From CAZMIL01 sp964566425 (GTDB lineage: Bacteria > Patescibacteriota > Microgenomatia > UBA1406 > GWC2-37-13), in assembly GCA_964566425.1 (NCBI GenBank), contig CAZMIL010000001.1, positions 28,928-92,927 on the forward strand: DNA of 64,000 bases, in the 5' to 3' direction. The notes under the pieces are model-generated. The model had not been told where the DNA came from, ran no database searches, and was given only the letters and a program-made list of their open reading frames with translations. Positions 42,681 to 50,418 of this stretch are shown piece after piece; the stretch's first letter is position 1; each line of letters begins with the position of its first letter. A program made the translations under genes and the position numbers.

Positions 42681-43420
42681 TATTTCTTTTCTTCCTTAAT
42701 AATTTGATCCAAAAGTCCTGAAAAATATTTAACCTGGGGAATAAGAACATCATAATACATTCTGCGCGGGCCGACTATCCCAATCATCCCTTTAATTCCT
42801 TTGCCTTCAAATTCACCAAAAATACTGGCGCATAAATCGAAAGCAGGATCATTGAAATCTTCTTTGCCTAGTAAAAAGTAGATTTCATCGTGTCCGAGTT
42901 GAATTTTGTCCAATAATTTTCCCCAAAAAGTTAATTCATCTAATCTGCCAAAAAGTGAGCGCGATAACTGTTCATCAAGAAATTCATGAAGATTAAGCAG
43001 ATTGCCGACTCCCGCGTAATATAAATCTCCACTATTAGTGGCAGTCAAAGACAGTAAACCAGTCTTTTGGGCCAAAATTTTTGTCGCATGAGCCAGAAGT
43101 CTCTGCAAGTCGCTTCTTTCGTCCCAGATACTATTTTTGTAAGCAACTTCATCAGTGGTGGAGACTTCTTTTTCCTTCATTAAGTTTTTAATATAGAAAC
43201 GGAAGCCTTTGGCCGTTGGGATGCGTCCCGAAGAGAAATAATCTTTCTCGATAAACCCTTTTTTTGCCAACTCGACCATTTCATTGCGGACAGTTGCTGG
43301 CGAAACCCCAAGTTTATACTTTTTCTCCAGAATTTCCGAACCCACTGCTTCTCCGGTTTCGCTGTATTCTCTGATTAAAGCTTGCAGAATGTCAGTTTGC
43401 CGACTGGTTAATGTTTCCAT
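42680..43420 (-). CDS. hrcA: Heat-inducible transcription repressor HrcA
   Basis: 246 aa, shorter than the usual about 340. The N-terminal winged helix is clear (LTSRQTDILQALIREYSETG, GVSPATVRNEMVELAKKGFI, SSGRIPTAKGFRFYI); the GAF-like and insertion regions are trimmed; the C-terminus has IGIVGPRRMYYDVLIPQVKY. It represses heat-shock genes by binding CIRCE. A CIRCE-like site overlaps its own -10 (43460-43486), so it is probably self-regulated. Confidence 0.93.
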   Translation of the reverse strand: METLTSRQTDILQALIREYSETGEAVGSEILEKKYKLGVSPATVRNEMVELAKKGFIEKDYFSSGRIPTAKGFRFYIKNLMKEKEVSTTDEVAYKNSIWDERSDLQRLLAHATKILAQKTGLLSLTATNSGDLYYAGVGNLLNLHEFLDEQLSRSLFGRLDELTFWGKLLDKIQLGHDEIYFLLGKEDFNDPAFDLCASIFGEFEGKGIKGMIGIVGPRRMYYDVLIPQVKYFSGLLDQIIKEEKK

Positions 43421-43459
43421 AACTTTTCCCGTTTACTTTGATTTAAATTGTAAATGGGA

Positions 43460-43486
43460 TTAGCAATAGATTAACACATCTGCTAA
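43460..43486. promoter_or_regulatory. CIRCE-like operator overlapping the hrcA promoter
   Basis: TTAGCAATA, 9 bases, ATCTGCTAA: total length 27, as in the CIRCE consensus TTAGCACTC-N9-GAGTGCTAA. The outer six bases of each arm are perfect; the inner three deviate. It covers the -10 (43468-43473) of the minus-strand promoter, so HrcA bound here would block hrcA-grpE-dnaK-dnaJ-efp-rodZ. Confidence 0.8.
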
Positions 43487-43496
43487 CAGTTGTCAA
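43468..43496 (-). promoter_or_regulatory. Promoter of the hrcA operon
   Basis: Minus strand: perfect -35 TTGACA (43491-43496), 17-bp spacer, -10 TAATCT (43468-43473). The start site would be near 43461, giving a leader of about 40 nt. The -35 lies in the left arm of the inverted repeat 43488-43514. Confidence 0.75.
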
Positions 43497-43514
43497 CCCC
43501 GAGTGTTGACAACT
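43488..43514. repeat. Inverted repeat carrying the -35 boxes of divergent promoters
   Basis: AGTTGTCAAC, 7 bases, GTTGACAACT: a perfect 10-bp inverted repeat. Each arm contains TTGACA in opposite directions, the left for hrcA and the right (43505-43510) for cca. The right one has a weak -10 candidate TACCAT (43530-43535) at 19 bp. The symmetry suggests one site that serves both promoters, or binding of a dimeric regulator. Confidence 0.6.
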
Positions 43515-43540
43515 TCTGGCAAACCATGTTACCATAATAT

Positions 43541-43599
43541 GGGTTAGCAGAAGTAGCAGGCTGCCTTTAGCCTAAATCCTTTCCTGCTAACCCTTTTTT
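43541..43599 (+). promoter_or_regulatory. Terminator-like hairpin directly before the cca start codon
   Basis: GGGTTAGCAG (43541-43550) pairs over 10 bp with CTGCTAACCC (43584-43593), followed by six T and then the ATG at 43600. The 33-nt loop contains a smaller AGGCT/AGCCT hairpin. TAGCAGG (43554-43560) can pair instead with CCTGCTA (43583-43589), an alternative fold. The predicted transcript starts near 43541, so the leader is almost wholly hairpin and has no Shine-Dalgarno. It could be an attenuator or a structure controlling translation. Confidence 0.55.
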
Positions 43600-44949
43600 A
43601 TGCACGAGCTTCCTGACTTTGTGGTTGACTTCATGAAGAGATTTACGAACGCTGGATACAAGATCTATCTCGTTGGAGGAATTGTCAGAGAGCTGTTATT
43701 AAATAAAGTCCCCTATTGGGATTTTGCTGATTTCACAACTAACGCTAAACCTGAAGAAATTCAAGCACTTTATCCGGACTCTTTTTATACCAATAAGTTT
43801 GGGACTGTAGGTGTAAAAATCCCTCAAGGAGAAAAAGAACTCGTTTTTGAAGTAACCACGTTCCGCAAGGAATCAAATTACCGCGACAAACGCCATCCTG
43901 AAAAAATCGAGTGGGCCAAAACAATCGAAGAAGACCTGTCGCGTCGAGACTTCACTATTAATGCCATGGCTTACGATGGCAAAAAAACTGTTGACTTATT
44001 TGACGGACAAAAACATCTGCAAGAAAAATTAATCGTTGCTGTTGGTGACCCTAATCAAAGATTCTCTGAAGATGCTCTGCGATTATTGAGAGCGGTTAGA
44101 TTTACAGCCGAATTGGGCTTTTTGTTAGAAGAAAAAACCCGTAATTCAATTAGAAAAAATGCCGAACTAATCAAACAAATCTCTGCAGAAAGAATTAGAG
44201 ATGAGATTTTTAAAATTTTAGCCAGTAATCATCCTGCTGAAGGCATTTTATTTATGCGCAGCACTGGTTTGTTAGAGATAATTTTCCCAGAAATTGATGC
44301 CTGTTTCCAAATTCCCCAAAAAAGTCCCAAAAGGCATCATATTTACGATGTCGGAACTCATTTAATCATGTCGCTCAAATACTGCCCCTCTAAAGACATC
44401 ATCACTCGCTTTGCGACTTTGCTCCACGATGTCGGCAAAGTAAATACTTATCATAAAGATCACAAAAGCAGTTTAATCACTTTTTATAATCATGAAGTCG
44501 CCGGCGCTAAGATTGCCGAGGATATCGCGGAAAGATTGAGACTTTCAAAAAAAGATAGATATAAATTAATTACTTTGGTTCGCCAACATCAATTTACCGT
44601 TACTGAAAAACAGACAGATAAAGCCCTGCGGCGTTTCATTCGCAATGTTGGCAAAGAATATTTGCAGGATATTCTTGATCTGCGAATTGGCGATCGTTTA
44701 GGCGGAGGAGCAACTAAAACTTCTTGGCGATTGGAATTGTTTAAGAAAAGACTTGAAGAAGTACAAAAAGAGCCATTTAAGATTACTGATCTTAAAATTA
44801 GCGGTAATGACGTGATGAAAGAATTGAAGATAAAACCTGGGCCGGAAGTCGGCAAAATTCTAAACAGTCTTTTCAAACAAGTTGAAGAGGGGGAGCTCGC
44901 CAACGATAGACAAAAATTGCTTGCCGAACTCAAATCGTTCTCGACCTAA
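43600..44949 (+). CDS. cca: CCA-adding tRNA nucleotidyltransferase with HD domain
   Basis: 449 aa, class II nucleotidyltransferase of the poly(A) polymerase/CCA family. GYKIYLVGGIVRELLL begins the head; the LSRRDFTINAMAYDG and EDALRLLRAVRFTAELGF motifs of CCA enzymes are intact. An HD domain with LLHDVGKVNTYHKDH follows. The catalytic DxD, normally like DWDFTTNA, reads PYWDFADFTTNA, so the Asp spacing is changed. tRNA-Tyr in this window lacks an encoded CCA, so the cell needs this activity. Confidence 0.9.
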   Translation: MHELPDFVVDFMKRFTNAGYKIYLVGGIVRELLLNKVPYWDFADFTTNAKPEEIQALYPDSFYTNKFGTVGVKIPQGEKELVFEVTTFRKESNYRDKRHPEKIEWAKTIEEDLSRRDFTINAMAYDGKKTVDLFDGQKHLQEKLIVAVGDPNQRFSEDALRLLRAVRFTAELGFLLEEKTRNSIRKNAELIKQISAERIRDEIFKILASNHPAEGILFMRSTGLLEIIFPEIDACFQIPQKSPKRHHIYDVGTHLIMSLKYCPSKDIITRFATLLHDVGKVNTYHKDHKSSLITFYNHEVAGAKIAEDIAERLRLSKKDRYKLITLVRQHQFTVTEKQTDKALRRFIRNVGKEYLQDILDLRIGDRLGGGATKTSWRLELFKKRLEEVQKEPFKITDLKISGNDVMKELKIKPGPEVGKILNSLFKQVEEGELANDRQKLLAELKSFST

Positions 44950-44955
44950 GCAAGT

Positions 44956-44983
44956 CGTCATTTTAAACCTGCTCGAGAATCTG
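44956..44983. repeat. Palindromic repeat, degenerate copy 3
   Basis: CGTCATTTTAAACCTG followed by CTCGAGAATCTG. It aligns with the known dispersed palindrome GTCATTCTGAACTTG/TTTCAGAATCT and with the copies at 17535 and 36968, though its arms no longer pair well. It fills the gap between the convergent cca and MBL hydrolase genes. Confidence 0.4.
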
Positions 44984-44984
44984 C

Positions 44985-45599
44985 TCAAATTATTCCTTTG
45001 CCTTTTTCATCTTTAAGCAGAGTTTCTTCACCATGTCCAGGATAAACAATAGTTTCTCCTGGCAAACTAAACAAGCGCGTTAATGAGGCTTTTAGTTTAT
45101 TTTTATCACTGTAGGATAGATCATAACGACCAACAGCATTTTTAAATAATGTATCACCAGTAAAAATTACTTTTTCCTTGGCGAAATAAAAACAACATGC
45201 GCCGGGCGTATGTCCGGATGTTTGCAAGACTTCAAAGGTAAACGGTCCGATAGTCATTCTTCCCTCCTTTAACCATTGCAGTTTAGACGGCTCGATCATG
45301 TGCGGATCCATTCTTAAGAAATGTCTGGCTGTTTGTCTAACTCTTTTAACCAGAAATTCGTCTTCTCGGAAAATATAAAGCGGAACTGGGAAACTCAACT
45401 GCATCTCCCCTACTCCCAAAATATGATCAAAGTGACCATGAGTGACAAAAATTCCCAGCAGTTTAAGTTTTTCGCTCTGAATTTTTTCCAATAAAAAGTG
45501 TGCATCATCACCAGGATCGATAAGCAGACATTGCTCGTCCTCAATTAAAAAATAGCAATTCGCCTGCAACTGACCTACAGAATATTTCTGAATTATCAT
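44985..45599 (-). CDS. Metallo-beta-lactamase-fold hydrolase (glyoxalase II-like)
   Basis: 204 aa from the ATG at 45599, which overlaps the secF stop (ATGA). The metal-binding motif THGHFDHILGVGEM, then SGHTPGACCFYF and FTGDTLFKNAVGRYDL, and the final PGHGEETLL, define the glyoxalase II-like group. Substrate unknown; thioester or similar hydrolysis is likely. Last gene of the sec operon. Confidence 0.9.
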   Translation of the reverse strand: MIIQKYSVGQLQANCYFLIEDEQCLLIDPGDDAHFLLEKIQSEKLKLLGIFVTHGHFDHILGVGEMQLSFPVPLYIFREDEFLVKRVRQTARHFLRMDPHMIEPSKLQWLKEGRMTIGPFTFEVLQTSGHTPGACCFYFAKEKVIFTGDTLFKNAVGRYDLSYSDKNKLKASLTRLFSLPGETIVYPGHGEETLLKDEKGKGII

Positions 45600-46459
45600 T
45601 TTCGTGGTTTTTCCAACCAAATCAAGAGTGGAGTAGCAACAAATGGCGATGAATAAGTCCCGGTGATTGTTCCGACCAACAAAGTGATGATGAAGAATTT
45701 GATTGTTGACCCGCCAAGCAGTGAAAGCGCAAGCAACATAAAAATGATCGTCATAGAATTGTTCAAGGATCTAACCAAAGTTTCTGTTAAAGCCATATTA
45801 GAATAATACAGAATATTCCCTTTCCCCTCGACGCGAATATATTCTCTAACTTTATCAAAAATAATAATCGTGTCGTGAACGGAAAAAGACATGGTAGTTA
45901 AAATTGCAGTTACAAACAAAGTGTCGACTTGTGCCCCGAAAAGTTTAGACATCAGTGAATATGTTCCGACAACGACAAAAAAATCATGTAACAAAGCAAT
46001 AATCGCGGCCAGAGCAAATTTAAAACCCTTGAAGGCAAAACTCATGTACAGCAGAATACCGATAATCGCTGCCAGCGAAGCAATAACAGTTTTGTTGATT
46101 GTTTCTCGACCCAGAACCGGCCCCACCGTCTCCGAAGACAGAACAATAATTTTAGTTTGTAAATCTCGATTCAAATTATTTTTGAGTCGAGCCTCTGTTT
46201 TTTCATCAATCGCCTTTAAGCGCACCGCAATCTGCTTATTTTTTATATTCAGACTTACTAGTGAAACAGCACTTCTTTTAAGTGAGTCCTGAACTTGTTT
46301 AGGAGTCACTTCTTTTTGGACTTGATATAAGAGGTTTGTTCCGCCAATAAAGTCGATCGAATAAGTATAACCCCAACTGACGATTGAGATTATGCCGGCA
46401 ATAATCACTGTCAGAGAAATCGCCAAGTAAACGAATCTATATTTATAAAAATCAATCAT
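45596..46459 (-). CDS. secF: Protein translocase subunit SecF
   Basis: 287 aa, six membrane segments. N-terminal YSIDFIGGTNLLYQVQ, the periplasmic part, and the C-terminal motifs SFSVHDTIIIFDKVREYIR and NNSMTIIFMLLALSLLGGST are typical. With SecD it uses the proton motive force to help pull proteins out of SecYEG. It lies 5 bp after secD. Confidence 0.97.
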   Translation of the reverse strand: MIDFYKYRFVYLAISLTVIIAGIISIVSWGYTYSIDFIGGTNLLYQVQKEVTPKQVQDSLKRSAVSLVSLNIKNKQIAVRLKAIDEKTEARLKNNLNRDLQTKIIVLSSETVGPVLGRETINKTVIASLAAIIGILLYMSFAFKGFKFALAAIIALLHDFFVVVGTYSLMSKLFGAQVDTLFVTAILTTMSFSVHDTIIIFDKVREYIRVEGKGNILYYSNMALTETLVRSLNNSMTIIFMLLALSLLGGSTIKFFIITLLVGTITGTYSSPFVATPLLIWLEKPRK

Positions 46460-46464
46460 TTTGG

Positions 46465-47793
46465 TTAAGTAAATTTGTCAGCTTTTTTATAAAGAACTTT
46501 GATTAATCTTTTTGTAATAAAAATGCCGGTAAATAAGCTTACTGCCACCCCGATTATTAGTGTTAAAGCAAAACCTCTAACCAAACCGAATTGAGGAAAA
46601 AAACTCCAGTTAAGGGGATTAAAAAGAATAAATGCAACAATCAAAGTTGTAAAATTCGCATCTTTGATGGCATCAATTGCTCTGCCAAAGCCTATACGAA
46701 TTGCGGTCTCAAACTCTCGACCCGCTCTAAATTCTTCTTTGATTCTTTCGGAGATAAGAATATTGGTGTCAACCGCCATGCCTATCGACAACAGAAAACC
46801 CGCAATTCCCGAAAGAGTTAAAACTACAGGAATTGCTCTAAAAAGAGCAAAGGTGATAAACCCGTAAATCAATAAGGCCAAACAAGCTATCATTCCTAAA
46901 CGCCGATAATAAACGACCATAAAAACCATAACAGCCAGCAAGCCTACGATTCCGGCATAAAGACTTTTCTGGACCTCACTCGCCCCCAGAGTCGGCCCGA
47001 TATTGCGTTGTTCGATTAGTTTGATCGGCAAAGGTAGCGCTCCAGAATTTATGGCGATCGCTTTTTGTTTAGCTTCCTCTGCGGTAAAGTTTCCGGTGAT
47101 CACTGCGTTTCCGTCCAGAATCGGCTGATTGACTACTGGTGCGGTTAAGATGTTGTTATCGAGGAGAATAAAGACTTGCTTACCGACATCTCGCTGAGTA
47201 ATTTCCCCAAATAATTTTGCTCCTTTGGCAGAAAAATTTAACGCGACTTGCGGCTTACCAGTCTGTGAATCAAAGCTCACACTGGCCTTTTTGACGTCTT
47301 TACCGGTTAACCCTGTATCTTTAAGAGTCGCCGTTGGACTAGCTGTTTTGGTAGCTTGAGTTTGAACAAGTTCCGCAAAACGCAACTGTGCTGTTTTGCC
47401 AATCAAATTAACCGCCTGTTCAACATTAGTTATCCCAGGTAAATCAACTTCGATGCGGTAGTTTTCACCGGATTTTAAAGTTTGTACAGTAGGTTCGGAA
47501 ACGCCAAAAAAGTTAACCCTTCTCTCAATAATATCTCTTGCCGAATTTAGAGCGTCTTGAAGATCTTGAGCTTTAACTTTTGAGGTGTCTGCTTGAAAGA
47601 CTAAGTTGCTTCCTCCCTTAAGATCCAGACCCAAATGCGTAACGAAATTTTTATCAATTTGCCCACCGAAGATTTTAGTTCGAATATGTAAGGGATTGAT
47701 CGTCAATGGACCTAAGCGGAAATTCTCCGGTAAATCAATCCAAATGATTAAGATAGTAATAAGTGCAATGCTGATTATTTTGAACCATTTCAT
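46465..47793 (-). CDS. secD: Protein translocase subunit SecD
   Basis: 442 aa, six membrane segments. The N-terminal HLGLDLKGGSNLVFQADTSK, the P1 domain and the TVQTLKSGENYRIEVDLPGI region are present, then VNQPILDGNAVITGNFTAEE, and the membrane part with GIAGFLLSIGMAVDTNILIS and ERIKEE. A short Thr/Ala stretch near residues 140-160 interrupts P1. It overlaps the upstream HTH gene by 4 bp. Confidence 0.97.
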   Translation of the reverse strand: MKWFKIISIALITILIIWIDLPENFRLGPLTINPLHIRTKIFGGQIDKNFVTHLGLDLKGGSNLVFQADTSKVKAQDLQDALNSARDIIERRVNFFGVSEPTVQTLKSGENYRIEVDLPGITNVEQAVNLIGKTAQLRFAELVQTQATKTASPTATLKDTGLTGKDVKKASVSFDSQTGKPQVALNFSAKGAKLFGEITQRDVGKQVFILLDNNILTAPVVNQPILDGNAVITGNFTAEEAKQKAIAINSGALPLPIKLIEQRNIGPTLGASEVQKSLYAGIVGLLAVMVFMVVYYRRLGMIACLALLIYGFITFALFRAIPVVLTLSGIAGFLLSIGMAVDTNILISERIKEEFRAGREFETAIRIGFGRAIDAIKDANFTTLIVAFILFNPLNWSFFPQFGLVRGFALTLIIGVAVSLFTGIFITKRLIKVLYKKADKFT

Positions 47794-48365
47794 TTTAGGA
47801 GCTCTTCTTCAGAACCGATAAGCATAACTTTGGGTTGTCTCAAAAAACGCCAAATAAACGGATCATTATTTTTTTTACGAAAGGAGAATTCTTCTTCATT
47901 CATCACCGAATAATTAATTTCTCGTCCGAAGTCTTTTTCGACTTCGGCAACAATTCCGGCAATTTCCGCGACGACAATTGTTCCCACTAAAAGAAGATAA
48001 ATCTCGTCGCTTTTAATCTCTAATCTCTTTGAAAATTTTGTCGAAACTGCAGCGAATTTTACTTTTCCCAAACGAGGAGCGTCTTTATAGATCAAAGTGG
48101 CCAACAGATCTGTTTTGGTAAAAATTCTCATAAATTCATCATGGAAACGGTAATGTTTATTCAAAGTATAAAAGACTTTATTTAGTCTCCGCTCTTTTAA
48201 CAAAACTTTTTCATTTTCGAGAATATCGAGTTCTCTTTTGACAGCATTTACTTCTGTATCAATTTCGCGCACCACATGCCGCAGGTAATAATTTTCCATA
48301 GGGTGATGAAAGAATAATTCAAAAATCTTCAGCCGGGTTTTCGAAGTAATAATCTGCTGCAACAT
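47790..48365 (-). CDS. Winged-helix protein with degenerate nucleotidyltransferase-like domain
   Basis: 191 aa from MLQQIITSKTRLKIFELFF (48365). The N-terminal about 75 residues are a winged helix (NYYLRHVVREIDTEVNAVKR, ELDILENEKVLLKERRLNKV). The rest resembles an MNT-type nucleotidyltransferase followed by GREINYSVMNEEEFSFRKKN and PKVMLIGSEEEL. Where active members have GS...SDIDLLVVG, this one has KSDEIYLLLVG, so catalytic Asp residues seem lost. It may be a transcription regulator of the sec operon, by inference. Confidence 0.75.
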   Translation of the reverse strand: MLQQIITSKTRLKIFELFFHHPMENYYLRHVVREIDTEVNAVKRELDILENEKVLLKERRLNKVFYTLNKHYRFHDEFMRIFTKTDLLATLIYKDAPRLGKVKFAAVSTKFSKRLEIKSDEIYLLLVGTIVVAEIAGIVAEVEKDFGREINYSVMNEEEFSFRKKNNDPFIWRFLRQPKVMLIGSEEELLK

Positions 48366-48406
48366 AAGAGCTACAAGTGTAGAATGTTGTTCAAAAAATT
48401 GCAACT

Positions 48407-49552
48407 CTAATAAGTGATTTTATTGCCAGTAGGAACAATTTGCACCCAAATCTGGCCCCGCACGAAGGACATTTCATTACCCGACACGTCATAGAATCTC
48501 ATTTGCGAAGTCGCGTCTGCCTTTTTCCAAGTGATTTTTTCCGCCTTACCATTTTGGAAGAGATAGCCGTCACCACTGCCGATAATTCCATAGAGCAGGT
48601 GCTGACCATTATATGAGTCGTTAGCCACCGACTCATCGGCCAGAACAACCACTACATTTTTTGGGGCCAGTTGTTTCCCGGTATCCTTATCCATGTGAGG
48701 CGCCCCCCCATTAACCCGTTTATACGTATTGGTTTGCTTATCATAATTCCAAACTACATCGTAACCGCTGATTTGTTGCCAAAAATAAACACTGATTTTA
48801 TTGGTCGATCCTCTCTGCGTAAGCGGGGCATCGTCTTTGAACTTCCAAGGAGTGAAGTTTGCATCCCAAGCAATCCCTTTGTCATCTATATTGGTCAGTT
48901 TTCGCTTGTCCTTAGCAAACTGCCATAATTTTGCTGTAGAAGCATACATGGTGTGTTCGGTGGCGACATTCGGCAATCTTTCATAATCACGATAATAGTA
49001 TGGGAAAGGAACGCCAAATTGATTCAAGTCGTTGTACTGATCCCAACCTATTTTTTGAATCGTTCCCAAAGCATCAGCCGGACCGGGAGTATTTGCTCCG
49101 CCGACATGAGCATAAAGAGGATTTTCCCCATAACCCTGTAAAAGATCTAGGAAATAGATTCTTGCCGAGCGAACCGGGCCAACCGGGTCGGCGTCTTGAC
49201 AATAGTACACTGCTAAGAAGCGGGTAATCCCTCCTTCAGCAACGGCCTCCCAGATATTATCGGCGTTAGACAGACCTGATTGCGGTCTGGCTGCAGTCGA
49301 ATTTTCAATCATCACTCCCAATATTCTGCGTTTTTCCCACACCGCTCTCTGAACTTTAGAATAAAGTGCGCCACTCAACGGACAAGATTCTGTTTTTGGC
49401 CCGGAGTCTGCCGCCAACTGGGAAGTATCCGCAGGAACAGGTCCTTTATATGCTGTTAAGTCTACTCTTTGTGCAAAATAATAGTATGAGCCGATTGCCG
49501 CAATAATAAACAACACAATGGCACTTATAAAAGTAACTTTTTTAGAAATCAT
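48407..49552 (-). CDS. DUF3048 family lipoprotein-like/membrane-anchored protein
   Basis: 381 aa. An N-terminal membrane anchor (residues about 7-26, no clear lipobox) precedes the DUF3048 region: RRILGVMIENSTAARPQSGL, ADNIWEAVAEGGITRFLAVY, DADPVGPVRSARIYFLDLLQ and PYYYRDYERLPNVATEHTMY. It matches the YerB family, of unknown function at the cell surface. It is second in the operon after the DUF4446 gene (13 bp). Confidence 0.9.
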   Translation of the reverse strand: MISKKVTFISAIVLFIIAAIGSYYYFAQRVDLTAYKGPVPADTSQLAADSGPKTESCPLSGALYSKVQRAVWEKRRILGVMIENSTAARPQSGLSNADNIWEAVAEGGITRFLAVYYCQDADPVGPVRSARIYFLDLLQGYGENPLYAHVGGANTPGPADALGTIQKIGWDQYNDLNQFGVPFPYYYRDYERLPNVATEHTMYASTAKLWQFAKDKRKLTNIDDKGIAWDANFTPWKFKDDAPLTQRGSTNKISVYFWQQISGYDVVWNYDKQTNTYKRVNGGAPHMDKDTGKQLAPKNVVVVLADESVANDSYNGQHLLYGIIGSGDGYLFQNGKAEKITWKKADATSQMRFYDVSGNEMSFVRGQIWVQIVPTGNKITY

Positions 49553-49565
49553 ATTTAATTTAAAT

Positions 49566-50012
49566 TTATTTGCTTTCCTTAATCACTCTTTGCTCTTCGT
49601 CCGATAACTGATACTCTTCACCCTTTCCGTTCTTGACGCGTTTGGTGTAAACGCGCATTCCGTCGGGCGTATAAATAAAGTTAATCAATAATCCACTATC
49701 TTCTTTATCCAACAATGCTAAAACAAAACTTTGGTCGTTACCCACTCTACCAAAAGCATTGAACCTAACAACCCCGATTTTCTGAAAATAAAAACGCGAC
49801 TTGTCAGTCGCCTCATGTAAATCTTTCTTTAAAACTGCTGTTTCTGTCTGCAATCTCTTGTCATCATCGATTAACGAATCAAGAATTTCATCTATAGTGT
49901 CTTTCTTAGTTCGTTTAACGAGATTAAAATAATGTCTGCGTGTCTTAAAAATAAAGTACGTTAAAAAGCTAATCCATAAAAAAAAAGTGGCTGCTATCAC
50001 GTACCACAACAT
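49566..50012 (-). CDS. DUF4446 family membrane protein
   Basis: 148 aa. One N-terminal membrane segment, a coiled-coil stretch (about residues 40-70), and a C-terminal domain with GVVRFNAFGRVGNDQSFVLA, LLDKEDSGLLINFIY and GMRVYTKRVKNGKG, the DUF4446 signature. Function unknown. First gene of the operon that includes secD and secF; its promoter is one of the best in the window. Confidence 0.85.
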   Translation of the reverse strand: MLWYVIAATFFLWISFLTYFIFKTRRHYFNLVKRTKKDTIDEILDSLIDDDKRLQTETAVLKKDLHEATDKSRFYFQKIGVVRFNAFGRVGNDQSFVLALLDKEDSGLLINFIYTPDGMRVYTKRVKNGKGEEYQLSDEEQRVIKESK

Positions 50013-50020
50013 TAATAAAC

Positions 50021-50049
50021 ATTTTAAACGCTTTACAAATAGCTGTCAA
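50021..50049 (-). promoter_or_regulatory. Promoter of the DUF4446-DUF3048-secDF operon
   Basis: Minus strand: perfect -35 TTGACA (50044-50049), 17-bp spacer, -10 TAAAAT (50021-50026). The -10 ends 8 nt before the ATG at 50012, so the mRNA should begin at or within a base or two of the start codon. Confidence 0.75.
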
Positions 50050-50067
50050 TATGTTAAAAACTGGAGT

Positions 50068-50388
50068 ATGCCTAAAAAAACTCGACAACAAAAGGTCATT
50101 TCCGCTTATCGGCGGAAGCTCAAACTGCTCGAGCAATTAAATCAAACTCCTCTTAGTCGGGCTACAAAAGAAATTAAAGTGGAATCTACTGGGGAAAAAA
50201 TTATTAGCAAAACTCCGCAGCAAAAAAAAATCGAAATTGTCGATCAACTGCCAGTTACGGAAAAAGATTTAAGCTTGAAAATATTTTTTAAACAAGACCT
50301 ACGTAAAAGTTTAATCTTAATCGGTTTGATAATTGCGCTTGAAATCATTATTTATTTTGGTACGATTAATAATTACTTCAGACTATAA
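50068..50388 (+). CDS. Small basic single-pass membrane protein
   Basis: 106 aa from MPKKTRQQKVISAYRRKLKL (50068). The longer upstream frame overlaps the divergent operon promoter and is rejected. A basic N-terminus, a polar middle, and one C-terminal membrane segment (SLILIGLIIALEIIIYFGTI) suggest a tail-anchored protein with a cytoplasmic basic region that could bind nucleic acid. Conserved-looking but not recognised. GGAG lies one base before the ATG. Its stop codon sits in the loop of a terminator hairpin. Confidence 0.7.
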   Translation: MPKKTRQQKVISAYRRKLKLLEQLNQTPLSRATKEIKVESTGEKIISKTPQQKKIEIVDQLPVTEKDLSLKIFFKQDLRKSLILIGLIIALEIIIYFGTINNYFRL

Positions 50389-50401
50389 AGTCTGAATTTT
50401 T
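50377..50401 (+). terminator. Intrinsic terminator overlapping the 50388 stop codon
   Basis: TTCAGACT, ATAA loop, AGTCTGAA, then five T. The stem is a perfect 8 bp and the TAA stop of the upstream gene lies in the loop. It is the clearest intrinsic terminator in the window and lies between the 50068 gene and the zinc-ribbon gene. Confidence 0.75.
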
Positions 50402-50418
50402 GAAAGGGGGTGAAAAAT

